A stretch of DNA of 64,000 nt from Vombatus ursinus (Eukaryota; Chordata; Mammalia; Diprotodontia; Vombatidae). The stretch spans positions 37,890,212 through 37,954,211 of the forward strand of contig NW_020954585.1 of NCBI RefSeq assembly GCF_900497805.2, written 5' to 3'. The position numbers and the translations under genes were made by a program. Positions 11,121 to 21,444 of this stretch are shown piece by piece. How positions within the stretch are numbered: position 1 is the stretch's first letter; each line of letters opens with the position of its first letter. The notes beneath the pieces are model-generated. The model was not told where the DNA came from. It saw only the letters and a list, made by a program, of their open reading frames with translations, and did not search any database.

Positions 11121-11134
11121 TGCAGAATTAGAGT

Positions 11135-11210
11135 AATAATAATAATAATGATAATAGTAACTAATATTATGTAGCACTCAAAGGTTTGCAAACTTTATAA
11201 AGTTCTGGTC
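11135..11210 (-). mobile_element. CORE-SINE tail fragment
   Basis: 'attatgtagcactcaaaggt' followed by 'ttgcaaactttataaag' is the antisense 3' end of the CORE-SINE. Confidence 0.5.
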
Positions 11211-11214
11211 TCCT

Positions 11215-12065
11215 AGAAATGAAATTGTGGATTCTTTAAAACTTATGTTTAATTTTAAACCTTACATTTTCTACAACAGGAAAACTTGTGAACATTTTTA
11301 ATTTGGTTAAGTATGTATTATATAGAAAAATTTATTTTTAATAATGCAAATAGAACTGGAACTAGGGTGGTAGGAACTGGGGATTTGTGCAGGGTATCTC
11401 ATTTAGAGGTCACTAAATTTAATGGCTGCTGGAAGCACTTGCAAAGGTCTTTCAGCCACATGAACACAGCAAAACTTAATATCCAATTAGGAACAATACT
11501 CATTTAAAATAGAAAGCTACCAGGTTGTAAACTAGGGGCAACTCTTCTTGGAGTTTCTGCTTCCATTTCCATTAAGAGGTGTTAATGCATCCCCACACAT
11601 CCAAGAAGCGCTTTGTTCTGTTTGACCTAGGCGTGATTTATGGTGATTCCCATTGGAGCAAAAATTCCTAGTTAGATGTCTCATGTAAAGTTATGAAAAA
11701 TCTTCACCAATCTCAGTGCATTTTATAGTTACAACATTTTTCTAAATATTTTCATAGAAATCATTGAGACAGTGACAATTCCCACCCATACTCACACAGT
11801 GAGTTGGACATGTGATGACCTTTCTGCAAAATTTTCTAAGTAACAATCAGAATAAATGGTGCTTTGCTTCCCTGACTTCAGGAGCTACTTCATTTGGTAC
11901 AATTCACCAATTTGGTTAGAAAGTGAGCTATGTGATAACCCTAGAAATGCCCTATTTTATCCTTGTTCAAGGTGATATCAACAGAGTCGGTTCTCAGTAA
12001 GATCAGGTGGAAGACAAGATTTCCCAGGTCCCATGCTCCAAAAATTCTTATTAAAAGGTAAGTTA
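11215..12065. other. unassigned DNA
   Basis: No gene or repeat recognised. Confidence 0.4.
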
Positions 12066-12069
12066 GGAT

Positions 12070-12300
12070 CAATCTGGACAGCCCAGTGGGAAAGAAAGCT
12101 GAATACAGAGTTAAGAGACCTGGGTTCACATCCTTGCTCTGACATGTGTGATGTATTCTACCTTGGTTGTATATTTTACCTCTATGAACTGAGTTATCCC
12201 ATTTGCAAAATGTGGATAATTATGCTTGTGCTACCTCTTTCATTAGTTTATGGTGAAGAAAATATCCTATAAATCTTAAAGTGCTATATAAACTTGGTCA
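12070..12300 (+). mobile_element. diverged CORE-SINE
   Basis: Head region 'gagacctgggttcacatcc', 'gagttatcccatttgcaaaa' and tail 'aaagtgctatataaactt'. Confidence 0.6.
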
Positions 12301-12361
12301 CTGTTAAATTGGATCTATTCTTCTTGGACAGCTTTTCACAAAACTGAGCCCCAGAACCCTT

Positions 12362-12893
12362 CAGGGGCAGCTAGGTGGCACAGTAGATAGAATGCTGGGC
12401 CTGAGGTGAGGAAGTTGGTGTCGTTTAGTCATTTTAGTCACTTCTGATGCTTTGAGACCCTGTGTGGTGTTTTCTTGGCAAAGATATTGGAGTGGGTTTC
12501 CCATTTCCTTCTCCAGTGTTTTTTACAGATGAGGAAATTGAGACAAAGAGCATTCAGTGATTTGCCTAGATTTTGTCATACAGTTAGCAAGTATCTGAGG
12601 CTGAGTTTGAACTCCTGAAGGTAAGTCTTCCTGATTCTAAGCCCAGTGCTCTTTCCATAGCTCTGTCTAGCTGCCCTAGAAGACTCCTAAGTTCAGATGT
12701 GGTCTCTGACACTTACTAGCTGTTTGACCCTGGGCAAGTTACTTAACTCTGTTCGCCTCAGTTTCCTCATCTGTAAAATGAGTTGGAGAAGGAAATGGCA
12801 AACCACTCCAGTATCTTTGCCAAGAAAACCCCAAATGGGGTCACAAAGAGTGTGACAGAACTGAAAACAACTGAACAACAACATAACAACAAA
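12362..12893 (+). mobile_element. marsupial SINE split by an inverted SINE
   Basis: The head (aggggcagctaggtggcaca) occupies 12362-12415. Core and 3' unit (tgaccctgggcaagttactt, then aagaaaaccccaaatggggt) resume at 12678-12893 and end in an AACAACAAC-rich tail. A complete SINE in the opposite orientation fills the gap. Confidence 0.85.
12416..12677 (-). mobile_element. SINE nested in a SINE
   Basis: Antisense long-subtype SINE from 'cgtttagtcattttagtcac' to the head 'ctgtctagctgcc', lying in the plus-strand SINE at 12362-12893. A short flank similarity (gaggaag / tagaag) may be the worn target-site duplication. Confidence 0.8.
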
Positions 12894-12894
12894 A

Positions 12895-13490
12895 AGCCCA
12901 GACACTGTGCGGAGAAGGATGAGACATCATTTGCAGATCTGACACAGGAATGAACAATTATGGCCAATATCATCCCCAAAGAAAAACATAAATAAAACCA
13001 AGTTTCTATATAGTTAGAAAAGTTAGCCTCACTGTTTTTCCTTCCATTTCTTTTGACGTGTAGAAGTTGTACTGCAGAATAAAAGTAAACTGAAGAATGA
13101 TCTCATAAAATTTGAGAGGAAGGAAGAAGTGATCCTGTAGGCCCCAGATTTCAGATATGTATCATCATATGATGGTTGGCAGTTTTTGTGATATCTTGTG
13201 TTTTTATATCATGATTATTTTTTTGAAGAAAAAAAAAACAGGTAAGGAAAACTAGTCAATACAATGATTCCTTCTGATGGCGCCTACAACATTTTGACTA
13301 ATTGTCTCCAGCCTCTCTGATGAAAGAGATACATTTTCTCATTTCTTTTCCAGAACAGAGATTAACTATAATTATACAATGATCAATTTGGTTTTTCATA
13401 TTCCTTTAATTTACATTATTTTAATTGCTGTGCCTATTGTTTTCTTGGTTCTTCTTACTTCATTCTGTATCACTTTATATAGGTCACTCT
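12895..13490. other. unassigned DNA
   Basis: Nothing recognised apart from an A-rich patch near 13230. Confidence 0.4.
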
Positions 13491-13494
13491 GACT

Positions 13495-13660
13495 GGTAGG
13501 TTTTTGAGGTAGGATTTACATTCAGTCTTCCTGACTCCAAATCCAGTGCTCTTTCTGTATTTCCAGGCCCCCAGTCCAAGCAGAAATTCAACCTTTTTTG
13601 TATTACTGTGTTTTCACCTTAGTTTCCTCATCTGTAAAATGGAGGTGATAATACTGTTTT
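13495..13660. repeat. CORE-SINE scraps in both orientations
   Basis: 'ttcctgactccaaatccagt' (antisense) and 'ttagtttcctcatctgtaaa' (sense) are short pieces of CORE-SINEs. Confidence 0.5.
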
Positions 13661-13857
13661 CATAGAATCTTAGTTCTAGAGTCTTAACGGACACCAGAGG
13701 TCATCTGGTCCCTCTCATTTTTCTGATGGGGGTGGTGAGGCTCGGGTGACTTGCCCAAGATCTTGCAGGTAATAAGAATTAGTGAGGATATTTAAACCCA
13801 GTTCCTCTGATTCTATAGCCAGTGGTCTTTCCACTGTACCATGCTGCCTCAAAGTTG
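13661..13857 (+). repeat. L3/CR1-like 3' repeat
   Basis: 'catagaatcttagttctaga', 'gaggtcatctggtccctctc', 'gtgacttgcccaagatcttg' and 'ttccactgtaccatgctgcc' follow the ancient L3-type 3' region in order. Confidence 0.65.
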
Positions 13858-13889
13858 CTACAAGATAAACAATTTATAAAACATAGCAC

Positions 13890-14010
13890 ACGTACACTGT
13901 ATGTGTATGTATAAACATATATATGTATATAAATATATATATATGCACCTATATCTGTGTATCTATTTATAGGTATACTTATATCTATGTTTACATATTT
14001 CTATATTAAT
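13890..14010. repeat. TA/TG cryptic microsatellite
   Basis: Alternating tatatatg/tatgtgta sequence. Confidence 0.85.
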
Positions 14011-14045
14011 AATAATAATGCTCATTATTATGGCTGGGCCCTTTC

Positions 14046-14640
14046 AGAATAAATAATTAATTCCCTGAAGTGGTAGAATTATTCAAATTTACATGCGTGT
14101 TTCTACTGGACTGGAACCAATTGCCGTATTTTATATAAATATAAACTTCAAATAGTGCAAATTTGAATACATGCAACCACTTCGGGGGATTAATTATTTG
14201 CAGTTGTTGTTGTTGTTTGTCCTTTGTTTTCGAAGAGGACCATGGCATCAGGTGATGCCAGGACTTGCAAGTGAATTGGATTTCAGTGAGGGAAGTCTGT
14301 GCAGTCACCAGCCTCACTGTCTCCTCCAGAGCCATCTGGGTCCAGTGGCCAGATATAGATCAAGATGACTAGAGATGTCCCTGGATGCAGTGGGAGACCT
14401 TGACCTTTTTAAGGTAAGGTCTTTCCTGGGTCTCAATTTGACTGAGACAAAGCCCATTCAGTAGTTAAGGATAGGTAAGAAATGAGACAAAGAATGGCCT
14501 CTTTTACCTAGTTAAAAAATTCAATCTGGGAGGGGAAAACCCTCAGGGTTTCTGGCCCAAACAGGAACAATTGCTATTTATTCGCAGTAATTGGGATCTG
14601 ACTGTATTATTAATATGTGAGGTTTAGATGTCATGATAAA
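14046..14640. mobile_element. MITE-like element, copy 2, split by a SINE
   Basis: Arm 14051-14094 (ataattaattccctgaagtg...) is the inverted complement of arm 14155-14200 (...caaccacttcgggggattaa). Sequence like that of copy 1 (7465-7650) then continues after the SINE, at 14578 (gcagtaattgggatctgac). Arms of about 40 bases point to a palindromic DNA transposon. The superfamily was not determined. Confidence 0.5.
14206..14577 (+). mobile_element. second SINE type with target-site duplication
   Basis: Opens with (TTG)n, then 'ttcgaagaggaccatggcat', 'gtgaattggatttcagtgag', 'cctccagagccatctgggtc' and 'gtttctggcccaaacag'. It is bounded by 'ttatttgcag' before and 'ttattcgcag' after, a target-site duplication that marks the insertion point in the MITE-like element. 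The downstream part (14400-14577) may be a partner sequence, not SINE proper. Confidence 0.65.
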
Positions 14641-14980
14641 ATGTTTTTTAAATGAACTAAGAGTAAGATTGAATAGAAGAGTCTATAAAGTGCATGTGAA
14701 ACTAACATCAAAAGAGCCTCTCACATGTAGCATAATGCATAATTCATTTAGATGTTGACTTTAGGTCTTTGAAAGAATTTTGATGATTATCTGTTATGAG
14801 CTGAGGTTCTCTGTTAAATAATTTTCATCTCCCAGTAATTCACTGATGCTTTCAAATGGATGCATTAATTCAGTTAACCTCCAGCTCTATTTTTCATGTT
14901 AATTTTCTCATTATCATTGCTCTGTTGGAATCAAAAGTGAAATTCTCAAGCATCAGAAAGCAATGTGTGTGCATGTAAAT
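14641..14980. other. unassigned DNA
   Basis: Nothing recognised. Confidence 0.4.
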
Positions 14981-15045
14981 ACACACATGTTACATACACA
15001 TATTACATATATATTCATATATATGTATACATACACAAGCACCAA
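14981..15045. repeat. CA/TA microsatellite
   Basis: Alternating acacatgttacatacacata / tatatatgtatac sequence. Confidence 0.85.
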
Positions 15046-15343
15046 GTGGGATAACTCGTATTATCCAACAGCTAACCTTTTATTTATGCCTTTTTACATC
15101 ACAATAACTTTCCCTTATGTCCCCCCTTCCCCCATGCCATTCATTTAAGCAGAACTCAATCAACAACCTATCTGTGTCTAGTAGTGTATGTAACATTTCA
15201 CATTAATAGTGTCCTGTCACCTTCCTGGGAAGAGGGCCGTCACTTCCTCCTCTTATCTACGGGGTCAAAGTTGGTTTCTGCAAGCAATCTGAGACTTGCT
15301 CATGATAATATTCCTTGTAGGCTCGTGAAGTAATACTTACATT

Positions 15344-15486
15344 ACAGTGGTGTCAAACTCACATAGAAGCAGATGCCTGCGGGCACCATTTTGACTTAGA
15401 AAACCACAAATTAACATTATTTTGTATTGTATTTTTATTTCTTTTGTTAATCATTTCCCAATTACATTTTAATGTGGTTCTGGCCC
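15344..15486 (+). mobile_element. hAT element fragment ('gtgtcaaactc' type)
   Basis: 'acagtggtgtcaaactcaca' followed by 'ttgacttagaaaaccacaaa' and 'tcccaattacattttaatgt' match a hAT/Charlie-type non-autonomous family with 'caggggtgtcaaactc' ends. The matching 3' terminus is absent. Confidence 0.6.
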
Positions 15487-15599
15487 ATTCTCCATTTGGA
15501 AGTTTTGTTGGCTCCTTGCCTTTTTGGGGTGGTAAGGATACAGTGTAATCTCTGGGTTACAATATACTGGTTCACAAGAGGCATTCTCTAATTTGGAAG

Positions 15600-15858
15600 T
15601 GCATAGTAACTGGTATTTATAAAGAGCTTTAAGGTTTGCAAAGTACTTCACAAATGTTGTCTCATTTGCCTCTCAACAACCCTATGAGGTAGGTACCATT
15701 TTTGTATCTGTATTAAAGATGAGGAAACTAAGACAGATAGCACTTAAATGACTTGACCAGGGTCACATAGCTAGTTAAGTGTCTGAGATGAGATTGAACT
15801 CAAATATTTCTGATTTCATGCCCAGCACTCTATCTGCTGTGCTATATAGCTGCTTCTA
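15600..15858 (-). mobile_element. CORE-SINE, antisense
   Basis: Complete in order: 'aagagctttaaggtttgcaa', 'cctctcaacaaccctatgag', 'gaccagggtcacatagctag' and 'gctgtgctatatagctgct'. Confidence 0.85.
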
Positions 15859-15901
15859 AATCCATTATGACAGTCCACTTGTTCATCCCTTCTTAAACCT
15901 G

Positions 15902-16215
15902 TCTTATATTTGTAATGATAGTTAGATGACTCAGTGGATACAGCGCTGGGCCTGGAATCAGAAAGACCTGAGTTCAAATATGTCCTTACACATTTACTAG
16001 CTGTGTGACCCTGAGCAAGTTATTTAACCTCTGTTTGCCTTAATCCACTGGAGAAGGAAATGGCAAACCACTCCAGTATGTTTGGCAAAAAAGTGAAAAA
16101 CAAAAAACAAAAAACAAAAAAAAACAAAAAAACCAAACCCTGTGGACAGCATTTGTGTGCTATGGTCCATGAAGTATCAAACACGATTAATGAACTGAAC
16201 AACAACAAAAATATG
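15902..16215 (+). mobile_element. marsupial SINE, long subtype, with internal A-rich expansion
   Basis: Head (gatgactcagtggatacagc), core (gtgtgaccctgagcaagtta) and 3' unit (aaaccactccagtatgtttg). An AAAAC-rich expansion (16095-16135) lies before the last part, and the copy ends 'aactgaacaacaacaaaa'. Confidence 0.8.
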
Positions 16216-16644
16216 TATATAAAACATCCCAAAAGTTACAGCTTTAATAGCTTAAAGCATTTATCTTAATGGCTTATTTTGAGTGAATGGCTTAATTTAA
16301 TAACAAAAGATTTATTTTAAGCATTAGTAGTTTAAAACTTCACTAAGGCTATTGTGACACCCTATATATATATGTGTGTATATATATATATATAAATGTA
16401 TATAAAGAAAATCATTGCAGGAAACACACATAGAATTAATTGCTGTTATCAAGATAGTTATTCACAAAAACATAAATGCAAAGAGTCATCCAGGATTCAT
16501 AAGGTCATCTTGGTCATGGACTTTGGGAGTGAAAAAAGGACCCCTAATGTCTTGTCTTAACTATCTACAATGAAAATATAAAGAGTAAACCCAGACAAGG
16601 CTAAAAGCATTTTTGAGCAGTGACATCATGAAATGTGATGTACA
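16216..16644. other. unassigned DNA with a (TA)n tract
   Basis: A short TA/TG microsatellite occupies about 16363-16400; the rest is unrecognised. Confidence 0.5.
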
Positions 16645-16735
16645 AATAATAATAATAGCTAACATTTATATAGTGCTTTATATAGATTGTCACATTTTAT
16701 CTCACAAAACACTGTTATTAGCTTTCCCATTTTCC
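16645..16735 (-). mobile_element. CORE-SINE tail fragment
   Basis: 'taatagctaacatttatata' and the following bases are the antisense tail. The body is missing. Confidence 0.55.
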
Positions 16736-16744
16736 CGCTTTGTC

Positions 16745-16962
16745 TTTTTAAAAATAAAAAAAATATTTATTTTATTTTGAACTTATGGAATAAAACAAGC
16801 AATCCTATAACATAGTGTAATAAGAAAGATGATTACATATAAAACTGCAAATCTATTATGTACAACTTGATATTCCTCTTAAATACATAATAAAGCTAAC
16901 AAGTAAATTTCTTTTTTCACTTTTTTTTTCCTCATCCCCTGTCCTAAAGATGGCCAAATATA
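16745..16962 (-). mobile_element. L1 3' UTR, antisense
   Basis: Starts in an A/T-rich tract, then 'taacatagtgtaataagaaa', 'ctattatgtacaacttgata' and a pyrimidine-rich stretch. It aligns with 56260-56470, another antisense L1 3' UTR. It meets a sense-oriented L1 ORF2 segment at about 16963. Confidence 0.65.
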
Positions 16963-17450
16963 ATACTAGCTAAAATATTACAACAATATATTACAAAGAT
17001 TATACATTATGATCAAGTGGGATTTATATCAGGAATTCAGGGATGATTTAATATAAGGAAAACTATTAACATGATTATGTCAGTAATTAAAGTAAAAAAG
17101 TCATATGATTATATCAATAGATGCAGAAAAAGCTTTTGATAAAGTGCCATCAGGGTGGGGAACTTGTGGCCTCAAGGCCACATGTGGCCCTCTAGGTCCT
17201 CAAGTGAGGCCCTTTGACTAAATCCAAACTTCACCGAACAAATTCCCTTAATAAAAGAATTTGTCCTGTAAAACTTGGACTCTGTCAAAAGGCTGCACCC
17301 AAGGACCTAGAAGGCCACATGTGGCCTCAAGGCTGCAGGTTCCCAATGTGTTACACTAACTTTTATTAAAGGCACTTGAAAGTATTGGTGTAAATGGATT
17401 TTTCCTTAAACTGATAAATTATTTATCTAAAACTATCAGTATTCCCATTT
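16963..17450 (+). mobile_element. L1 ORF2 fragment, inverted relative to its 3' UTR
   Basis: Encodes the reverse transcriptase stretch equivalent to LANKILQQ...[10 protein letters not shown] (here [16 protein letters not shown]) and then the 'AEKAFDKV' region up to 17150. It resumes after the hAT at 17347 with a region equivalent to ...LTFIKGT.KYWCKWIFP. Plus-strand ORF2 joined to a minus-strand 3' UTR fits 5' inversion by twin priming. Confidence 0.7.
17151..17346. mobile_element. hAT-type MITE inserted in L1
   Basis: Starts 'cagggtggggaacttgtggc' and ends 'ggcctcaaggctgcaggttc'. About 40 terminal bases at each end are inverted complements (aggccacatgtggccctcta versus tagaaggccacatgtggcct). 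L1 coding sequence continues on both sides. The last bases of the 3' end and the 8-bp duplication are worn. Confidence 0.7.
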
Positions 17451-17832
17451 TAATAATAATTACAGTAACAATTACAACAACTAGTAATTCTATAGCATCT
17501 ACTATGTGCTATGCATTGTGCTAGGTGCTTTACAAATATGATCTAATTTTATCTTCAAAACAACACTGTAAGGGAGGTGCTATGGCTGCCATAATTTTAC
17601 GGATGAGGAAACTGAGGCAAACAGAGGTTAGATGGTTTACCCAGAGTCACACATCTAGAAAATGTATGAGACTGTATTCAAACTCAGACCTTTCTGATAT
17701 TCTACCAACTTCCAGATTGGGAAATTGAGGCTGGGAGAAATTGAGTTGCCCAAGATCATACAGCTGGTAAGTGTCTGAAGCAGTTTGTAACTCTAAACCC
17801 GAAAGTCTATCTACTCTACTCACTAATTGCCT
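17451..17832 (-). mobile_element. two CORE-SINE copies end to end
   Basis: A first antisense copy (17451-17690: gtgctttacaaatatgatct, gaaactgaggcaaacagagg) is followed by the core and head of another (17715-17832: gaaattgaggctgggagaaa, gatcatacagctggtaagtg). Confidence 0.65.
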
Positions 17833-18033
17833 TACAAAGGCATATGAAGCCCAAAATCCTCATTAAAGTGTAAACCCTTATTATAATGTGACTTGTTATT
17901 AAACAGATTTTGATATATCTGTATAAAATCATGTCTCTAAAATATAACACCAAATTCTTTAGGAATCTGTGTTTTCATAAGCATTTTTGTTGTTGTTTTT
18001 TATTTCTTCACTGATGCAGTTCACTTCCCCTTT

Positions 18034-18279
18034 AGGTTTCTTAACATGAGGTCCATGGGTCTCTTCTAGAGGATCGATGAACTTAGATGAAAAAAAGTTA
18101 CAAATTTATTTTTTTAGAAATGTATTTATTTTACCCAAAATTTAGCATTTCCTTCAGTCAGGAATATAGGCAACAAACATTGTTCTGAGCATGTGTCCAC
18201 AGGCTTACCTAGACTTCCAAAGGTGTCTAGGCTCCAAAACCCCACCAAAAAATAAAAAAAAAAAAGATTAAGAACCTCT
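18034..18279. mobile_element. Charlie-like hAT non-autonomous element
   Basis: Ends form an inverted pair: 'aggtttcttaacatgaggtc' at the left and 'gattaagaacctct' at the right. The interior follows the copy at 21141. Confidence 0.65.
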
Positions 18280-18284
18280 AGTTT

Positions 18285-19040
18285 AATGAGCTATTGCGTC
18301 CATAAGTAACTCACCAGTATTAAATAGTAAGTGATGATGAGTGGCTAAACCACTGATGATGAGTGTCTGTGAACCAACCTAGGCTGGTGGTCCAAAGAGA
18401 GGAGTCTGTCTTTTTGAGGGGTACACTGGTACATATATAACAACCAGCTCACAAAAAGAAACAAAATCACGAACGACAGACTTTTAAATTTAATCTGCAT
18501 TATGAATATTTTCATCACTTTCTTACTTCTATATGATCAACAAAACAATAAATCAAACCCTTATTCATAGTGTTTGCTGATTTTTAAGTAATGAATAATC
18601 ACATTGAAAATTTTAACAAGCTCTTGAGAACCAATTTGTGTTGTCTCCATCATATCCCTGCCTTTACTCCAAGTCCTTCTAGCTTAATAGGACCTTCCAG
18701 AACTGATGGCTAACTGTCCAAAATGAGGAAACAGAGCACTTTAATGGAAGAGAAACAAACTAATAACTAGAATTAAGCTAGTTAGAATAGGGTGTATTAG
18801 TCCTGTCTCCCAGAAGTTATTAGTAGAAGGATCTCACTATTGTTACTGTAGGTGTTGGGATATACTTTGCCCTTGCCTTTGATGAAATATTATAATATGG
18901 TGCATTTAAAGACTAACAGGGATATATCTTATAATAAAACAGCTCATTCCACCTACTTTTTAGATAGTTTCTGAGGAAAAGTATATCTTTACATTTTGCA
19001 AGGGAGCAAACTGTAGTGAAAAGAGATCTGGAGAGTTAGG
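18285..19040. other. unassigned DNA
   Basis: Nothing recognised. Confidence 0.4.
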
Positions 19041-19044
19041 CTCA

Positions 19045-19255
19045 AAGGCAATGTGGTTCAGTGGAAAGTGTGCCGAATTTGGATTGAGAGGATCTGAGTT
19101 TGAATCTATCTCTGCCACTGTCTAGCTTTGTGACATAGGAAATTTACCTCTTCTCTGTGCCTCAGTTTCCTCAATTATTAAATGAGGATTTTGGAATAGG
19201 TGACCTCTCAAGTCTGTTACTACTTTCAAACTGTAATCCTGAGTCTTGATATGAC
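19045..19255 (+). mobile_element. Ther1/MIR-like SINE
   Basis: tRNA-like head (atgtggttcagtggaaagtg), 'gatctgagtttgaatcta', 'tgcctcagtttcctcaatta' and the Ther1-type tail 'ggaataggtgacctctcaag'. Confidence 0.75.
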
Positions 19256-20635
19256 AACTAAATAGATTTATGAAGGGGAGCAAGTGACTTCACCTTTCTG
19301 AGTCTTCTGCTTCCTTTTCTGTAGAATGAATACACCTAACTAGATAATCCATAATTTTCCCCCCAGGGCCATAATCCAGTTTATTTATTTCCAACTTCCA
19401 GTAAAGATTTATGATCTAAATAATCCATTTCCAAAACTTGCTTTAACAAAAGATTACATGAGCCTTTGTAAATGCTAGGAAATCAGGAAAGAAGTGTAAT
19501 TTCTGCTAGTTCATGTATTACCCAGGCAAGACTGGAATGAAAATACTTTGGCAAGGTTGAGGATAAAGATGCTTGATTTTGCAGGACCTGCTTAAACTAA
19601 AGAACTGTTTCTGAATTTGGTTTGGGTCTTTGATAGTATGGTGACCATAAATTCATTATTCACCCTCTCATTGTCCTGGTTCCTCTCCCCACCCCACCCC
19701 TGCCCTGTGACACAAAATTCTTCAGTATCCCAGATTTGTAGTTATACCTCAAGTTAAAATGATGAATCACAATAAAAAGTTCACTTTTGTATATTGCTTT
19801 GTTTTCCTCACAATGGCCCTATGAGGGAAATATTATGTGGTGGATATCAGAATGATGACCATAGGAATAACCCAATAACTTAATCATGAATATTGAAAAC
19901 ATAAGATTGTGACATAGTGTTATTCAAACCAATGTTCAAAGCAACTAGAGGATTAGTAAATCTGCAAATATTTATTTTACTTGGACAGTTAATACCTATT
20001 GGTCGTTGTCAAAATAATAAAAAAGGTTAAGACCTGTTACATTCTAGACTCTTAGAATGGAATAAAATGTTTTTAGGGCTGTGTCAGTACCTTCCAACAA
20101 CAATTTGACTCTCTTATTTGACTTGATGAATTATTTAACTTGCTTGTTTTAACTGTTATGTGAGTTAGTTAAAACTAGGATGAAGCAATTGAAACTCTAA
20201 CCCTGGGTACCAACATATAGAAGAGGTATGCTTCCTTCACTTTATGGTCCTCTGGTCAAACAGCCCTACTACATAATACAACCATCCCAGCTCCCTCAAC
20301 TAGCCCCTGAGCAGCCACACTAAGGGCTCATTCTCTGGGCCACATTTCCTACATACTGCTACCGTTGTCCCCATTCCTCCTTCCTATATCCTTCTCCCTC
20401 TCCACAGGTGGGTCATCTCCTTTCTTATACAACTGCTTGCAACTGAAGGAAATTGGCTTAGAGATTCACACTATGCCTCTTGTGAGAGATGCCTATAACA
20501 TCCTTCACACTCATGGAAGGAATCGTGAGGCTTTTGTCTTCCCTAACCCCAAAGTAGTGCCCTGGAATCTCTCTCCCAATGGGGTCCAGTGTCTTCTCCC
20601 TCCAAAATTGCCATAGGTGCTAGTTACATGATAGC
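19256..20635. other. unassigned DNA
   Basis: No repeat recognised. The 83-codon plus-strand frame at 20365-20616 shows no domain and no framing splice sites. Confidence 0.4.
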
Positions 20636-20637
20636 CA

Positions 20638-20846
20638 ACATAGCACAGTGGAAAGAGCACCAGTTTTGGATTTGGAGGACCTGCATTTGAATCTTATGTC
20701 TGTCATTATCTGCATAACATTGGGCAAATCCCTTAAACTCTCTGGGTCTAAGATTTCTCTTTTGTAAAATAATGAAGTTGGATTGGATGTTCTCTAAGTT
20801 TCCTTCAAGCTCTGACTCTGATCTCTGGTTAAAACAACAAATAATC
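20638..20846 (+). mobile_element. Ther1/MIR-like SINE
   Basis: 'acatagcacagtggaaagag', 'ttgggcaaatcccttaaact' and the tail 'gttggattggatgttctcta'. Confidence 0.7.
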
Positions 20847-20849
20847 ACT

Positions 20850-21072
20850 TTAAACCTTCAAATTTTATAACACTTTACTTTCCTCACTTTAGTCTTATGA
20901 AACAAATTAGGAAATATCATTGTTCTCACTGAACAGGTGATAGAACTGAAGTTGAGAGAATTTAAATGATTTGTCTATATTCTTAGGGCTAGGAAGCAGC
21001 AGAGCTCAGAGTCTTCCAGAGTCTTCCAACTCCAAGTCCTCTATTATTTCCAATACACCACACTGCTTCTTA
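20850..21072 (-). mobile_element. CORE-SINE or L3-like repeat, antisense
   Basis: 'ttataacactttactttcct', 'tagaactgaagttgagagaa' and 'accacactgcttctta' follow the antisense order. It faces the SINE just upstream. Confidence 0.55.
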
Positions 21073-21140
21073 GACAAAACCTTGAGAAGAGGCTATGTGT
21101 GCTCTGTACTAGAATGAAAGGATTGAACAGTGTCAGTGAC

Positions 21141-21368
21141 TCCTAATTTGGGGTCCACAAACTTATATGGGGATCATGGGAAGGTTTCAGGGAATCTGTG
21201 AACTTGGATGGGAAAAAAAAACAATTATATCTTTATTTCTACTAGCATCTAACTGAATTTTAATATTTTCTTCAATTATGAATGAAAACAGAACAATAAG
21301 AAAGTGTTCATGGGTTTTACCATACTGCCAAAGGGTATTCGTGACACACAAAAAGTTAAGGACCCTTG
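21141..21368. mobile_element. Charlie-like hAT non-autonomous element
   Basis: 'gactcctaatttggggtcca' at the left and 'aaaaagttaaggacccttg' at the right form the inverted ends. The interior 'ttttaccatactgccaaagg' is shared with the other copies. Confidence 0.65.
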
Positions 21369-21444
21369 ATTAAAATTATATCTAAGATCCATTCTAGTCT
21401 AAAATTCCATGATTTTAGTAGCCTGAGATAATAGTCAATCAGTA

